A DNA stretch of 64,000 bases from Halotalea alkalilenta (GCF_001648175.1 NZ_CP015243.1:1240001-1304000); one strand, 5' to 3'; numbered from the stretch's first letter, positions 8,170 to 23,922 are shown. Translations and numbers: made by a program. Notes: generated by a model from the sequence alone, not told the origin.

Positions 8170-8768
8170 CCAGCATTGCGCGCTGGCGCGTGGGGGCGCT
8201 GCCCGGCTGTCGCTGGGAGCCGTTCGATCCGCTGTTCTGGCCCCGGTGGCTATGGGCAGTGGCGGTGGGGGGTGGTTTTTTCCTCGCCCTGGCGCTGAGC
8301 GGGGCGCTATGGGTCGCGCCCGGGCTCGAGGCGCTGTTCGCTTCTCGCGCGACGCTCGACCGGGCACTGGAACAGCGGCTCGGAAACCAAGCAGCGCTCG
8401 AGCGGTTGACGCTGCTGCGCGGGCAGGAGCAGCAGCTCGCCCGCTATCGCCAGGCCTTGAACGAGGCGTTCGCGGTGCCGGCGCGGCCGCTCGAGGCGCT
8501 CTCCTCCCTCGCCCTCGAGCGGGGCCTGGAGATCACGCGGCTCGCGCCGCTGGGGGATGGCAGCCGCCCGCAGCTCGAATTGAGCCTTGAGGGCGATTTT
8601 GTGCCGCTGGTTGCGTTCATGCTCGCTCCCTCTGCGCTGGGCGCCGTTTCGCTCGGCGACTTCGAACTGCGGCGTGCGCTGGACACCGAAGAAGACGGCG
8701 CCGCCAGGCTGGCGCTGCGCCTCGAGCTCGGCTGGCATCCCGACGCCGAGCCGGGGCCCACGCAATGA
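8166..8768 (+). CDS. pilO: Type IV pilus assembly protein PilO
   Basis: A 200-residue bitopic protein with one transmembrane helix (about 31-52) followed by a coiled coil (about 60-105) and a compact C-terminal domain, the architecture of PilO. The ATG at 8166 overlaps the pilN stop as ATGA. An in-frame upstream extension to 8088 exists but lies inside pilN and is less likely. PilO heterodimerises with PilN in the periplasm and contacts PilP. Confidence 0.87.
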   Translation: MTSIARWRVGALPGCRWEPFDPLFWPRWLWAVAVGGGFFLALALSGALWVAPGLEALFASRATLDRALEQRLGNQAALERLTLLRGQEQQLARYRQALNEAFAVPARPLEALSSLALERGLEITRLAPLGDGSRPQLELSLEGDFVPLVAFMLAPSALGAVSLGDFELRRALDTEEDGAARLALRLELGWHPDAEPGPTQ

Positions 8769-9241
8769 GGCCGCGCTTGCGTCGCAGCTCGGCCTGCGCA
8801 AGCCTCGTGCTGCTTTGCGGCTGTGGCGGCGACCCCGGCCAAGTGGCTCATCAGCAGGTGAGTGTCGCGGCGCTCCCTCCGGTATCGATGAAGGTCAGCG
8901 ATGACGCATTCACGCAGCGCCTCGACGCGGCGCTGAGACACGACCCCTTTCGAGGCACAGTGGCGGAGATCGGCATACCGCCGGCGTCGATGTCGGGTTT
9001 TTCGGTTCGACAGCTGACCCCTCGCGGTGTGTTGAGCGACCGGCACGGCCGCTTCGCGCTGGTCGAGACCGCGGAAGGTCGTGTGGTGCGCGTCGCAGTC
9101 GGCGATTCGATCGGCGAGGAGCGGGCCAAGGTGGTGGCGTTCGATGCCATGGGGCTGACCCTCGAGCTACCCGACGAGGTGGCTGAACGAGGGGAGGGGG
9201 AGCGAGTACTGCGCCTGCTCGGAGCGGAGCCGCATCGATGA
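8765..9241 (+). CDS. pilP: Type IV pilus lipoprotein PilP
   Basis: A 158-residue inner-membrane lipoprotein. The signal peptide ends in a lipobox-like LLCGC, predicting lipidation at the second cysteine. The C-terminal part (VLSDRHGRFALVET to RVVRVAVGDSIGEERAKVV) is the beta-sandwich domain that binds the N0 domain of the PilQ secretin. The start overlaps pilO by 4 nt and the end overlaps pilQ by 4 nt. PilP connects the PilN/PilO platform to the outer-membrane channel. Confidence 0.88.
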   Translation: MRPRLRRSSACASLVLLCGCGGDPGQVAHQQVSVAALPPVSMKVSDDAFTQRLDAALRHDPFRGTVAEIGIPPASMSGFSVRQLTPRGVLSDRHGRFALVETAEGRVVRVAVGDSIGEERAKVVAFDAMGLTLELPDEVAERGEGERVLRLLGAEPHR

Positions 9242-10929
9242 GACTGAAAATCCTGCTGCTCTGCGTGTTCACGCTCGCACCAATGGTGGCTTGGGCGAGC
9301 GAGCTGATCGATGCGCGGCTTTCGATCGAGCCGGATAGCGGCGATGCGCGCATGGTGCTCGAGTTCGATGACGAGGCCGGGGAGATCGACGGGCTTTCGC
9401 TCGGCCAGCCGCCACGGCTGATGTTCACGCTGCCCGGCGCGCGCACGATGCTCGAGGGAAGAGGGCGCGCCCACGCGGTGCCGGGGGTCGGGCCGCTGGA
9501 GATATCGACGCCGCCCGGAGGCGTGCGTCTGCTGCTGGAGCTGACCAAACCCCATGGGTACCGGATGGAGCGGCACGGTCGGCGGATCGAGGTGGTGCTC
9601 GAGCCCAGCTCCGCGCCGGTCGTCGCCGAGGCTGCTCCAGTGCGCCCGCTGCCGGTCAATGTCGAACGTATCGTGGTCGCCCCGCCCCCAGGGGGCGATA
9701 CGCCGGTCAGCCTGGATTTCCAGCGGCTGCCGGTGCGCGCGGCGCTCTCGCTGCTCGCCGAGGCCGGTGGCGTCGATCTGGTGGTCGCCGACGGTGTCGA
9801 GGGCGAGCTGACCCTGCGTCTCGAATCGATCCCCTGGTCGCGTGCGCTGGCGCTGGTGCTCGAGGGGCAAGGCCTGGCCAGCCGCCGCCACGGTGATGCG
9901 CTGCTGGTCGCTCCGGCGGCGGCGATCGAGGCCATCGCTGCGCGCGAGGCGCGCCCGCTGGGGGACGAGCAGGCGCTCGCGCTGGATATGCTCAAGGTCG
10001 ACTATGCCCGCGCCGAGGATGTGGCCTCGCTGCTCGAGGGCGGCGGTGGCGCGGGCCTGCTTTCACCGCGGGGGTGGATCGGCTTCGACGCCCGCACCAA
10101 TACGCTGCTGGTGCAGGATACGCCGACTCGGCTGGCCGGGATCAGGCGGGCGCTGGCCGAGCTCGATGTGCCGCTGCGGCAGGTGCAGATCGAGGCGAGG
10201 ATCGTGATCGCGCGCGAGCGGGTCTCGCGCCAGCTCGGCATTCGCTGGGGCGAGGCCGGCATCGGGCGTGCGTTCAGCGAGGGCATCGCGAGCGAGCGGC
10301 GAGGCTTCAGTCCAGGGGGAGAGGGGAGCGGCCCCTTTCTCGGGCTCGGTTTCGAGCTCGGTGGCACGGCGTCGCCGCAGGGCGCATTCACGGTCGGGCT
10401 GGTCAACAGCAACGTACTGCTGGCGCTGGAGCTCAACGCCCTCGAGCGCGAGGGCATGAGCCATACCTTGTCGCAGCCGCGGGTGGTGACCCTGGATCGC
10501 GAGCCTGCGATGATCCGTCAAGGCCAGGAGGTGCCCTACCAGGAGTCGGGCGCTTACGGTTCGACCAGCACCAGTTTTCGTGACGCGGTGCTCGCCCTCG
10601 AGGTCTTGCCCCAGTTGACCCCGGACGGGCGCATTCGAATGGCGGTCGACGTGCAGAATGACAGCGTCGCCGGCGATCGCTTCAATGGCCTGCCCGCGAT
10701 CGACACCAGTCGAATCAGTACTCAAGTGCTGGTCGATAATGGCGAAACGGTGGTACTTGGCGGTATCCTGACCAGCGAGCAGGCGAACGAGCTGCACAAG
10801 CTGCCATGGCTTGGCGATCTGCCTCTGCTCGGCGGGTTGTTCAGGCGTGCGGAGCGGGCACGGGAGCGAGTCGAGCTACTGGTGTTCATCACGCCGAACA
10901 TCATCGAGGATCAACGAGCGGCGCGCTGA
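9238..10929 (+). CDS. pilQ: Type IV pilus secretin PilQ
   Basis: The outer-membrane secretin through which the pilus passes. A signal peptide ends at MVAWA. An AMIN domain (about 22-120) binds peptidoglycan. N0 ([20 protein letters not shown]) and N1 domains precede the secretin core with [14 protein letters not shown] and the C-terminal signature [18 protein letters not shown]...[15 protein letters not shown]. At 563 residues it is shorter than Pseudomonas PilQ (about 710) and appears to have a single AMIN domain. Its stop overlaps the aroK start, continuing the operon into aromatic biosynthesis. Confidence 0.95.
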   Translation: MRLKILLLCVFTLAPMVAWASELIDARLSIEPDSGDARMVLEFDDEAGEIDGLSLGQPPRLMFTLPGARTMLEGRGRAHAVPGVGPLEISTPPGGVRLLLELTKPHGYRMERHGRRIEVVLEPSSAPVVAEAAPVRPLPVNVERIVVAPPPGGDTPVSLDFQRLPVRAALSLLAEAGGVDLVVADGVEGELTLRLESIPWSRALALVLEGQGLASRRHGDALLVAPAAAIEAIAAREARPLGDEQALALDMLKVDYARAEDVASLLEGGGGAGLLSPRGWIGFDARTNTLLVQDTPTRLAGIRRALAELDVPLRQVQIEARIVIARERVSRQLGIRWGEAGIGRAFSEGIASERRGFSPGGEGSGPFLGLGFELGGTASPQGAFTVGLVNSNVLLALELNALEREGMSHTLSQPRVVTLDREPAMIRQGQEVPYQESGAYGSTSTSFRDAVLALEVLPQLTPDGRIRMAVDVQNDSVAGDRFNGLPAIDTSRISTQVLVDNGETVVLGGILTSEQANELHKLPWLGDLPLLGGLFRRAERARERVELLVFITPNIIEDQRAAR

Positions 10930-11471
10930 TGCGGGATTCACTCAACATATTTCTCATCGGTCCGATGGGGACCGGCAAGAGCACCATCGGTCGCTTGCTG
11001 GCCGCTGAGCTGCAGCGGCCGTTCTTCGACAGCGATCACGAGATCGAACGGCGCTGCGGCTGCGACATCCCATGGATCTTCGATGTCGAGGGCGAGGCGG
11101 GCTTTCGCGCGCGCGAGGCCCAGGTCATCGATGATCTTTCCACCCAGCAGGGCGTGGTGCTGGCCACCGGCGGCGGCGCGGTCACCCATCCCGAAAGCCG
11201 CCGGCTGCTGCGCGAGCGCGGTACGGTGATATTCCTGCGCACGTCGGTCGAGCAGCAGCTCAAGCGTACCGCGCGGGACCGCAACCGGCCGCTGCTGCAG
11301 TGTGAGGACCCGGGCCGCAAGCTGCGCGAACTGTTCGAGGTGCGCGAGCCGCTCTATCGCGCCACCGCCGATCTGGTGATCAGCACCGAGCGGCGCAGCC
11401 CGAGAAGCGTGGTCAACGATATTCGCCGCCAGCTCCATCTCCACGATGACCTGGTCGACGCACGGGGCTGA
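10929..11471 (+). CDS. aroK: Shikimate kinase
   Basis: Phosphorylates shikimate with ATP in the chorismate pathway (cytoplasm). The 180-residue protein has the P-loop GPMGTGKS, the shikimate-binding DxD region ([11 protein letters not shown]), the RAREAQ arginine and the ATGGGAV loop. The ATG overlaps the pilQ TGA by one base. The pilQ-aroK-aroB order is conserved in gammaproteobacteria. Confidence 0.96.
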   Translation: MRDSLNIFLIGPMGTGKSTIGRLLAAELQRPFFDSDHEIERRCGCDIPWIFDVEGEAGFRAREAQVIDDLSTQQGVVLATGGGAVTHPESRRLLRERGTVIFLRTSVEQQLKRTARDRNRPLLQCEDPGRKLRELFEVREPLYRATADLVISTERRSPRSVVNDIRRQLHLHDDLVDARG

Positions 11472-11561
11472 GCCCTTGCGCGCCGAGTCCCGCTCGCTCA
11501 ATCCATTTCCATTCGGACGTCTCTTCTCTCCGCGCGTCCGCGCCAGTATCGAGGAATTTCC

Positions 11562-12677
11562 ATGCAGACCCTGATGGTCGAGCTCGACGAGCGCAGCTAT
11601 CCGATCCACGTAGGGCCGGGGCTGATCGATCGCGGTGATCTCTACGCTCCGTACATCGCTGGACGCCAGGTGATGATCGTCACCAATGAGACGGTCGCGG
11701 CACTCTATCTCCAGCGGGTCAAGGCCCAGCTCGGCGACTATCAGCTCGCCGAGACGATTCTCCCCGATGGCGAGCAGTACAAAACCATCGATTGCGTCGA
11801 GCAAATCTGGGATGGGCTGCTCGCCGCGCGGTTCAACCGGCGCGCCACTATCATCGCGCTCGGCGGAGGGGTGATCGGCGACATGGCCGGTTTCGCCGCG
11901 GCCTGCTACCAGCGCGGCATCGCCTTCATCCAGGTACCGACCACGCTGCTTTCTCAGGTCGACTCCTCGGTTGGGGGGAAGACCGGGGTCAACCATCCCC
12001 GTGGCAAGAACATGATCGGCGCGTTCTGGCAGCCCCGCGCGGTGATCATCGACACCGCCACCCTCGAGAGCCTGCCGCCGCGCGAGCTTTCGGCCGGGCT
12101 CGCCGAGGTGATCAAGTACGGACTGATCCGCGATCTCGAGTTCCTCGCCTGGCTCGAGGACAACGTCGAAGCGCTGCGCGCTCTCGATGCCCAGGCGCTG
12201 ACCAAGGCAATCCTGCGCAGCTGCGCGGTGAAGGCCGAGATCGTCGCCGAAGACGAGACCGAGCAGGGCGTGCGTGCGCTGCTCAACCTGGGCCATACCT
12301 TCGGTCACGCGATCGAGACCGACCAAGGCTACGGGCGCTGGCTGCATGGAGAAGCGGTGGCGAGCGGGATGATGATGGCGGCGACCCTGTCGGCCCGGCT
12401 GAACGATCTCGACGCCGCCGCGCTGGCTCGCGTGGAGACGCTGCTACGCGCCGCTGGCCTGCCGGTCCATGCGCCGGAGGGGATGAGCAGCGAGCGGTTC
12501 CTCGAATTGATGAGGCTCGACAAGAAGGTGCTCGACGCTGGGTTGCGCCTGGTGCTGCTGGACCGGCTCGGACAGGCGCGCGTCGAGGCTAACGTCGATG
12601 AAGCGCTGCTGGTCGAGATGCTTAACGCCTACCCTCGGGCCACCCTGGCTCGGCAGCGTGACGATTCGATTGGCTGA
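11562..12677 (+). CDS. aroB: 3-dehydroquinate synthase
   Basis: Converts DAHP to 3-dehydroquinate, the second step of the shikimate pathway, using NAD and a divalent metal. The 371-residue protein shows [13 protein letters not shown], the [20 protein letters not shown] signature, the metal-ligand region [11 protein letters not shown] and a HGEAVASGM motif. It follows aroK after a 90-bp gap, probably in the same transcript. The usual neighbour encoding a SPOR-domain protein (damX) is absent; a transporter gene follows instead. Confidence 0.97.
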   Translation: MQTLMVELDERSYPIHVGPGLIDRGDLYAPYIAGRQVMIVTNETVAALYLQRVKAQLGDYQLAETILPDGEQYKTIDCVEQIWDGLLAARFNRRATIIALGGGVIGDMAGFAAACYQRGIAFIQVPTTLLSQVDSSVGGKTGVNHPRGKNMIGAFWQPRAVIIDTATLESLPPRELSAGLAEVIKYGLIRDLEFLAWLEDNVEALRALDAQALTKAILRSCAVKAEIVAEDETEQGVRALLNLGHTFGHAIETDQGYGRWLHGEAVASGMMMAATLSARLNDLDAAALARVETLLRAAGLPVHAPEGMSSERFLELMRLDKKVLDAGLRLVLLDRLGQARVEANVDEALLVEMLNAYPRATLARQRDDSIG

Positions 12678-13012
12678 AGCGCGGCAAGCGTGCGGCGATG
12701 GGTGCGCAATGCGACCATCGTCGCGGTTGGTCTTTGGTCTAATCCAAGTGTTGATTTAATAAGTTTCTTAATGATTTCGTAATTTAAACAACCTCGATCC
12801 TCTGCGAACACGCTCCATCCGGTTGCCAAGGCATTCGACCAAGAGCGTAGATTCTCCCTCCCGCCAGCTATTTCGCCCTTTTGCTCCCCTATCGGCGACT
12901 CACTATTCTCCAGCCCGTTCACCGCGCCGTCGGTATTACAAGAACAGGGCGTCGATCGTTGACCCTGTCATGGCCTCGACCGCAGCGTCTCGATCTTGAG
13001 AGGAGTCTCACC
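12678..13012. other. Intergenic region before the CitMHS transporter
   Basis: The 335-bp gap has an A+T-rich patch at about 12740-12790, unlike the surrounding GC-rich DNA, where the transporter promoter probably lies. No clear -35/-10 pair, terminator or small gene could be assigned. Confidence 0.5.
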
Positions 13013-14410
13013 GTGCTCACCATCATTGGCCTCATCGTCATCGTGGCGATCGTCGTCACCTTGATCACCGAAAAGCTCAGTCCGCTGGTGGCGCTGACCG
13101 CGATCCCGTTCGCCGGCGCGCTGGCGGCGGGCTATTCGCTCAGCGAAATATCCGATTTCTTCCAGTCCGGCGTCACGCGGGTGGCTAACGTTGCCTTCAT
13201 GTTCATGTTCGCGATCCTGTTCTTCAGCATCATGAAGGAGCGCGGGCTGTTCGATCCGATCGTGCGCGGGGTGATCAAGCTGACTCGCGGCAATGTGATC
13301 GCCGTCGCGGTGATGACCACGCTGCTCGCCGGCATCGTTCACCTCGATGGTTCGGGCGCGGCGACCTTTCTGATCGTGATACCCGCGCTGCTGCCGCTCT
13401 ACCAGCGTCTCGGCATGCGCCCGCTTTTGCTGCTGTTGCTGATGTCGATGTCGATGGGGGTGATGAACATGGTGCCCTGGGGCGGGCCGATCGGGCGTGC
13501 GGGCGCGGTCACCGGGGTCGACCCCACCGAGCTCTGGCATGCGCTGATCCCTGTGCAGCTGTGCGGAATGATCGGAGCCCTGGCGCTCGCCGCGCTGTTC
13601 GGCTGGCGGGAGCAGCGGCTGATTCGCGCCCAGCATGGTGAGCAATCGAGCCATCAGGCGATGACCATGCCGCTGCAGTCGACCGTGGCTGCCCATGCCG
13701 CCAGCGAACCCCGTCGTTTGCCCGAGTTCAAGCGGATGCAGCGCCGGGTGCAGGCGCAGTTCGGTGACGACGAAGAGCAAAGCATCCCGGAGGCGGGCCT
13801 GCCTCGGCACTTCTGGATCAATCTCGCTATCGTGATCACGGTGGTGGCGGTGCTGGCGATGGGGTGGCTGGCACCGGCCTACACCTTCATGCTCGCCCTC
13901 GGCGCTGCCTTCGCGGTCAACCTGCCGCGTCCCGCCGACCAGGCCGTCGCGATCAAGAAGCACGCGCCCCAGGCGCTCAACATGGCGGCGATCATCGGCG
14001 CCGCCGGGGCTTTCCTCGGTATCCTCTCGGATGGGGGAATGCTGACCTCGATCGCCAACGATCTCGCCAATACCCTGCCGCGGGAGTCGATCGCCTGGCT
14101 GCACGTGGTGGTCGGGATATTCGGCGTGCCGCTCGATATGCTGACCAGTACCGACGCTTACTATTTCGCGCTGCTGCCGGTGGTGCAGGAAGTCACCGCG
14201 CCGGCCGGTGTCGACCCCCGTTCGGTGGTCTACGCGATGGCGATCGGCAACAATGCGGGCACCTTCGTCAGTCCCTTCGCCCCGGCGGTATGGCTGGCGG
14301 TGGGGCTTGCCGGCGTGCAGATGGGCCAGCACCTCAGGTTCTCCTTCCCGATCATCTGGCTGTTCAGTCTCTATCTACTCGGGCTCGGCGCGCTGTTCGG
14401 GCTGTTCTGA
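13013..14410 (+). CDS. CitMHS-family (citrate:cation) transporter
   Basis: An inner-membrane secondary transporter of about 465 residues with some 11-12 hydrophobic segments. Features typical of the CitMHS/ion-transporter group are the opening LTIIGLIVIVAIVVTLI, the SPLVALTAIPFAGAL loop, the HLDGSGAATFLIVIPALLPLY segment and a cytoplasmic, charged central loop (about residues 205-260). Family members import metal-citrate or related carboxylates with protons. The GTG at 13013 has AGAGGAG about 8 nt upstream; an upstream open extension has no support. It stands alone, facing the same way as aroB and gltB. Confidence 0.8.
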   Translation: MLTIIGLIVIVAIVVTLITEKLSPLVALTAIPFAGALAAGYSLSEISDFFQSGVTRVANVAFMFMFAILFFSIMKERGLFDPIVRGVIKLTRGNVIAVAVMTTLLAGIVHLDGSGAATFLIVIPALLPLYQRLGMRPLLLLLLMSMSMGVMNMVPWGGPIGRAGAVTGVDPTELWHALIPVQLCGMIGALALAALFGWREQRLIRAQHGEQSSHQAMTMPLQSTVAAHAASEPRRLPEFKRMQRRVQAQFGDDEEQSIPEAGLPRHFWINLAIVITVVAVLAMGWLAPAYTFMLALGAAFAVNLPRPADQAVAIKKHAPQALNMAAIIGAAGAFLGILSDGGMLTSIANDLANTLPRESIAWLHVVVGIFGVPLDMLTSTDAYYFALLPVVQEVTAPAGVDPRSVVYAMAIGNNAGTFVSPFAPAVWLAVGLAGVQMGQHLRFSFPIIWLFSLYLLGLGALFGLF

Positions 14411-14964
14411 GCGCGTCTTCCCTGGTCTGTCTTGAAGGCGTCGGCTTCCCATGGGGAGTCCGGCGCCTTCGGCGTTTCCGCGTCCGTGATCGGGAATCGA
14501 TGATCCTGCAAATGGGGCGGTGTAGCGCAAGCAGAGCGCCATCCTGAGTGGAAAAAATGCGTCAATTTGGTGCGAGCGGCTGAATTCTCATCTCGCCTTG
14601 GTGCGCCGCGAGGAGGGTGGTCGCTTAAATTTGCATGGGCCATGCAAAATCGGCATGGGTTTTTGAGTTAAAGAACGCCGTTCCACAACCTGATGGAATC
14701 ATTCTCATCCATTGCGCAAACGTATGAAAGGATAAGGGTTTTTTCTCCGAAAAGGGCGAAAATGCAGCGCGATATCAGTCGCTTAGCGTGAATTTGAGGA
14801 TGGATGACGTATTGCGCGCCGTTCCTGAACCTCGCTATGCTCGCTGGCCCGCTCACCCACCTGCGGCCGGGCGTTTACCGCCCGAATTCGATGTCGGGAG
14901 AATGACAAAACCGACCAATATATCTTCGTCAGAAACTGGATACAAGCACCTCGAGAGGCACTTC
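14411..14964. other. Long gltB leader/promoter region
   Basis: This 554-bp region contains no convincing gene. It becomes A+T-richer from about 14620 to 14770, carries the 19-nt palindrome at 14630-14648, and has a short hairpin (CGGGCG/CGCCCG, 14868-14884) about 80 nt before gltB. It probably holds the promoter and control sites of gltBD. An open frame reaches up to 14788 but lacks a ribosome-binding site and family similarity. Confidence 0.5.
14630..14648. promoter_or_regulatory. 19-nt palindrome upstream of gltB, probable operator
   Basis: TTTGCATGGGCCATGCAAA has perfect 9-bp arms around one central base. It lies about 315 nt before the gltB start in the A+T-rich part of the region. No T-run follows, so a regulator site is more likely than a terminator. 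The cognate protein is not identifiable from the window. Confidence 0.45.
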
Positions 14965-19419
<4,455 letters not shown>

Positions 19420-19463
19420 TTCGTCGGCACCGCCGCGCCAGGCGGCGGTGCGCCGGACCCTGA

Positions 19464-20924
<1,461 letters not shown>

Positions 20925-20972
20925 CCGGGTCGTCCTTCCGCCGCGGGGAGATGGCAACGAAGACGGCAGCTG

Positions 20973-21004
20973 AAAGGGGCACCCGATCGACGGGTGCCCC
21001 TTTT
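20973..21004. terminator. Rho-independent terminator, bidirectional
   Basis: Ten GC-rich pairs (GGGGCACCCG / CGGGTGCCCC) with a 5-nt loop are flanked by AAA on the left and TTTT on the right, about 50 nt after gltD. The symmetry allows it to end gltBD on the plus strand and the opposing symporter transcript on the minus strand. Confidence 0.93.
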
Positions 21005-21057
21005 CGTATGCTCGCATTGCATCGGCGGCGGTATTCGCGACGGCGTCGCAGCAAGGC

Positions 21058-22323
21058 TCAGGTGATGCGCGGCGTGTCGTAGACTTCGCGGTCGAGCTCG
21101 CCTTCGCTGTGACCGACCACCACGCTGGTCATCAGGTCGCCTGCGACGTTGACCGTGGTCCTCGCCATGTCGAGGATGCGATCGATGCCGGCGATCACCG
21201 CCACCGCCTCGAGCGGCAGCCCGACCTGGACCAGGATGATCGACAGCATGATCAGCCCCGCGCCAGGTACCCCGGCAGTGCCGATCGTCGCCAGGGTGCC
21301 GGTGATCACGATCATCAGGTAGTCCATGGTGGTCAGCTCGACACCGATCAGCTGGGCGATGAACAGCGTCACTGCGCCCTGGTAGATCGCTGTGCCGTCC
21401 ATGTTGATCGTCGCGCCCACCGGCAGCACGAAGCCGGCGACGCCCTTCGACACCCCGAGGTGTTTGGTGGCGCAGCGCAGCGACACCGGCAGGGTGGCGG
21501 CGCCCGAAGTGGTCGAGAAACCGACCATCAGCGCATCGATGCTGCCGTGTAGCCAGCGCAAGGGATTGAGCCGAGTGAATACCGCCACCATTCCCGAGTA
21601 GACCACCAGCACGTGGAAGATGCAGGTGACGTAGACCACGCCGATGATCTTCGCCAGCGGCACCAGCACCTCGAGTCCGTAGCGCCCCGACACGTAGGAG
21701 ATCAATGCGAACACGCCGATCGGTGCGCAGGCCATGACCAGGCTGGTCATCTTGAACATCGCCTGAGCGAGGCTGTCGATGCCCCGCACCATCGGTGCCG
21801 CCGCATCGCCGATCAGGCTCAGCGAGATGCCGAGGATCAGCGAGAAGACGATGATCTGGAGGATGTTGCCCTCTGCCATCGCCGCCAGCGGATTGCGCGG
21901 CACCAGGTCGATCAGGATCTGGGCCAGCGAGGGCGCCTCCGTGGCGGCCTCTCCCCCCTGCGCGGCGAAGCTCATCCCGGTACCAGCGCCGGGCTGGAAC
22001 AGCCAGGCCGCGAACATGCCGAGTGAAATGGCGAACACCGTAGTGAGCATGTAGATCGCGGCGGTCTTGCCGCCGACCCGTCCCATCTTGGCCGGGTCGC
22101 TCATCGAGGTGATGCCCTGGATCAGCGAAGCGAAAATCAGCGGTACGATCAGCATCATGATCGCGTTGATGAACAAGTCGCCGATCGGCTTGAGGTATTC
22201 CGCCTTCTCACCGAGCAATTGACCCGCGACCAGGCCGAGCGCCAGCGCGATCATGATTTGCTGCCAAAGTGCCAGACGAAAGCCGGCGCTGGTGGGTGCG
22301 TTACCCGGAGCGGGAGCTGACAT
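21058..22323 (-). CDS. Dicarboxylate/glutamate:cation symporter (DAACS family)
   Basis: A 421-residue inner-membrane symporter of the GltP/DctA/Glt(Ph) fold. Eight hydrophobic segments and re-entrant loops are visible, with the serine-rich hairpin motif FSTTSGAATLPVS, the NMDGTAIYQG substrate/cation-binding motif and AGVPGAGLIML. It would take up glutamate, aspartate or C4-dicarboxylates with H+ or Na+; substrate preference cannot be set from motifs. The gene converges on gltBD with a shared terminator, which makes a glutamate role attractive but unproven. Confidence 0.9.
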   Translation of the reverse strand: MSAPAPGNAPTSAGFRLALWQQIMIALALGLVAGQLLGEKAEYLKPIGDLFINAIMMLIVPLIFASLIQGITSMSDPAKMGRVGGKTAAIYMLTTVFAISLGMFAAWLFQPGAGTGMSFAAQGGEAATEAPSLAQILIDLVPRNPLAAMAEGNILQIIVFSLILGISLSLIGDAAAPMVRGIDSLAQAMFKMTSLVMACAPIGVFALISYVSGRYGLEVLVPLAKIIGVVYVTCIFHVLVVYSGMVAVFTRLNPLRWLHGSIDALMVGFSTTSGAATLPVSLRCATKHLGVSKGVAGFVLPVGATINMDGTAIYQGAVTLFIAQLIGVELTTMDYLMIVITGTLATIGTAGVPGAGLIMLSIILVQVGLPLEAVAVIAGIDRILDMARTTVNVAGDLMTSVVVGHSEGELDREVYDTPRIT

Positions 22324-22473
22324 GCGGTGTCGTTCCTCGTTGTTGGTGGGCGAGCTGCTGCTCGTCGGCAGACAAGAAGCGGCCCACCTTAATCAGGGCG
22401 AGGAGCATTACCAGAGGGGCTTAAATCTGAAAAAAGGTTTAGGCGCCTGTGGGCTTATCGGTTTGGCGGCAAG

Positions 22474-22926
22474 TCAGTGCCGCTGCGGCATGGCACTGGG
22501 CGCGGTGGCGGCGGCGGCAGGCAGCGGGAAGAGGCGGTCGTAGGCCCAGTTGTAGACGAAGGCGTAGCAGACGTAGAACACCGCGAGCGAAGCGACCAGC
22601 GAGAAGGCGGCGAGCGCATCGGTGCCGAGATAGAGCATTGCCAGCGGCTGCAGGATCGAGAGCAGGCCGGCTTCGAACAGCAAAGCGTGGAAGATCCGCA
22701 TCGTCACTCCCTTGCGCAGGCTGCCGCGCCAGCGGCGCAGCGCATGATCGAAGCCCAGGTTGTAGAGGTAGTTCCAGACCGCCGCGATCACCGCGCTTAC
22801 GATCCCGATCACGCCCATGTGGCTGGGGGCGAGGGAGAAGGCGTAGCTGCCGAGCGGCAGCACGATGAGGATGCCGATCGCTTCGAACAGCAGGGTGTGG
22901 CGCAGGCGGTCGAGGGTGGTGCGCAT
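22474..22926 (-). CDS. PACE-family antimicrobial efflux protein (AceI-like)
   Basis: A 150-residue protein with four transmembrane helices arranged as two tandem helix pairs, the bacterial transmembrane pair design of PACE exporters. The first half has RLRHTLLFEAIGILIVLPLGSY with the intramembrane Glu typical of AceI, then NYLYNLGFDH; the second has RIFHALLFEAGLL and FVYNWAYDRLFP. PACE proteins export biguanides and diamines such as chlorhexidine, with short-chain diamines as likely native substrates. AGGAGA lies before the ATG. Divergent transcription from a LysR gene mirrors the aceI/aceR pair. Confidence 0.88.
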   Translation of the reverse strand: MRTTLDRLRHTLLFEAIGILIVLPLGSYAFSLAPSHMGVIGIVSAVIAAVWNYLYNLGFDHALRRWRGSLRKGVTMRIFHALLFEAGLLSILQPLAMLYLGTDALAAFSLVASLAVFYVCYAFVYNWAYDRLFPLPAAAATAPSAMPQRH

Positions 22927-22994
22927 CGGGCTCTCCTGGAAGGGCGATGCGCGGCACTATCATCTATCATCGGGCCGAATTAAAGTTGGAATCC

Positions 22995-23009
22995 ATCTGT
23001 AATCCAGAT
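22995..23009. promoter_or_regulatory. LysR-type T-N11-A box between efflux and regulator genes
   Basis: ATCTGTAATCCAGAT has 5-bp inverted arms (ATCTG/CAGAT) and fits T-N11-A. It lies 13 nt upstream of the LysR start and about 70 nt upstream of the PACE gene in a 96-bp divergent spacer, where an autoregulator that also controls the efflux gene would bind. Confidence 0.55.
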
Positions 23010-23022
23010 AGAAGGGCGGTGG

Positions 23023-23922
23023 ATGAATCCTACCCACGAGCAGTTGGTCGCTTTCGTCACCACGGTCGAGGCGGGTTCGTTCTCCGCAGCGGCCCGGCAT
23101 CTCGGCAAGGCGCAGTCGTTGGTCAGCACTCATGTCGCCAACCTGGAGCTCGAGCTCGGCTTCGCGCTGTTCGATCGCAGCAAGCGGCTGCCGGTGCTGA
23201 CCGCCAACGGCCGAAGGATGCTGGCCGAGGCGCTCAGCCTGCTGGAGCAGCGCGAGCATCTGCTCGGCGTGGCACGGCGGCTCGACCAGCGGATCGAGCC
23301 ACGGCTGCGGTTGGCGATCGACGAGTTCTATCCGGAGCGGCTGATCGGCGGCTTGATGCATGATTTCGCCGCGCGATTCCCTACCGTCGAGGTCGAGCTG
23401 CACTTCCCGCTGCTCGACGACGTCGGCCGGATGATCGATGCCGGCAGCGCCGATCTCGGGGTGATGTGCCGCCCGTCCGAACCCTTGGCCACGCTCGAGA
23501 CCCGGCCGATAGGCCGGGTGCCGCTGCGTCTGGTCTGTGGGCGTGATCATCCGCTCGCCGCGGGGGGCTTCGAGCGCGAAGACCTGAAGCGACACCGCCA
23601 GCTGATCGTCGCTACTCGCGGACAGCGCAGCTCACGCCAGGCCGAGCGCATCGCACCGGACGTCTGGTGGGTCGAAAGCCATTTCGTGATGCTAGAACTG
23701 GTCAAGCACGCAGTGGGTTGGACGCTGATGTCGGACCATGTGATCGCCGCCTCGCCCGCAAGGCCCGAGCTGGTCACGCCGATCGCGCCCGGTCTCGAGC
23801 GCTGGGTGGAGCTCGAGCTCGGCTGGCACCGCCAGCGTGGCCTGGGCATCGCTGGCGGCTGGCTGCGCGACCGGCTGCTGGCTGAGGCGTTACCCGATCG
23901 GTGGCCGCCGCTCGAACGCTAG
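23023..23922 (+). CDS. LysR-family transcriptional regulator
   Basis: A 299-residue LysR protein. The N-terminal winged helix-turn-helix (HEQLVAFVTTVEAGSFSAAARHLGKAQSLVSTHVANLE) is followed by a linker helix and a periplasmic-binding-like effector domain from about residue 90. It probably activates the divergent PACE efflux gene, as AceR does for AceI; the inducer is unknown. The last codon overlaps the stop of the opposing flavoprotein gene through a palindromic CTAG, so the two convergent genes share four bases. Confidence 0.9.
   Translation: MNPTHEQLVAFVTTVEAGSFSAAARHLGKAQSLVSTHVANLELELGFALFDRSKRLPVLTANGRRMLAEALSLLEQREHLLGVARRLDQRIEPRLRLAIDEFYPERLIGGLMHDFAARFPTVEVELHFPLLDDVGRMIDAGSADLGVMCRPSEPLATLETRPIGRVPLRLVCGRDHPLAAGGFEREDLKRHRQLIVATRGQRSSRQAERIAPDVWWVESHFVMLELVKHAVGWTLMSDHVIAASPARPELVTPIAPGLERWVELELGWHRQRGLGIAGGWLRDRLLAEALPDRWPPLER

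Noticed and set aside
12678..12960. Possible missing damX-like gene between aroB and the CitMHS gene
   Set aside because: No frame in the gap encodes a SPOR-type domain or a membrane-anchored protein.
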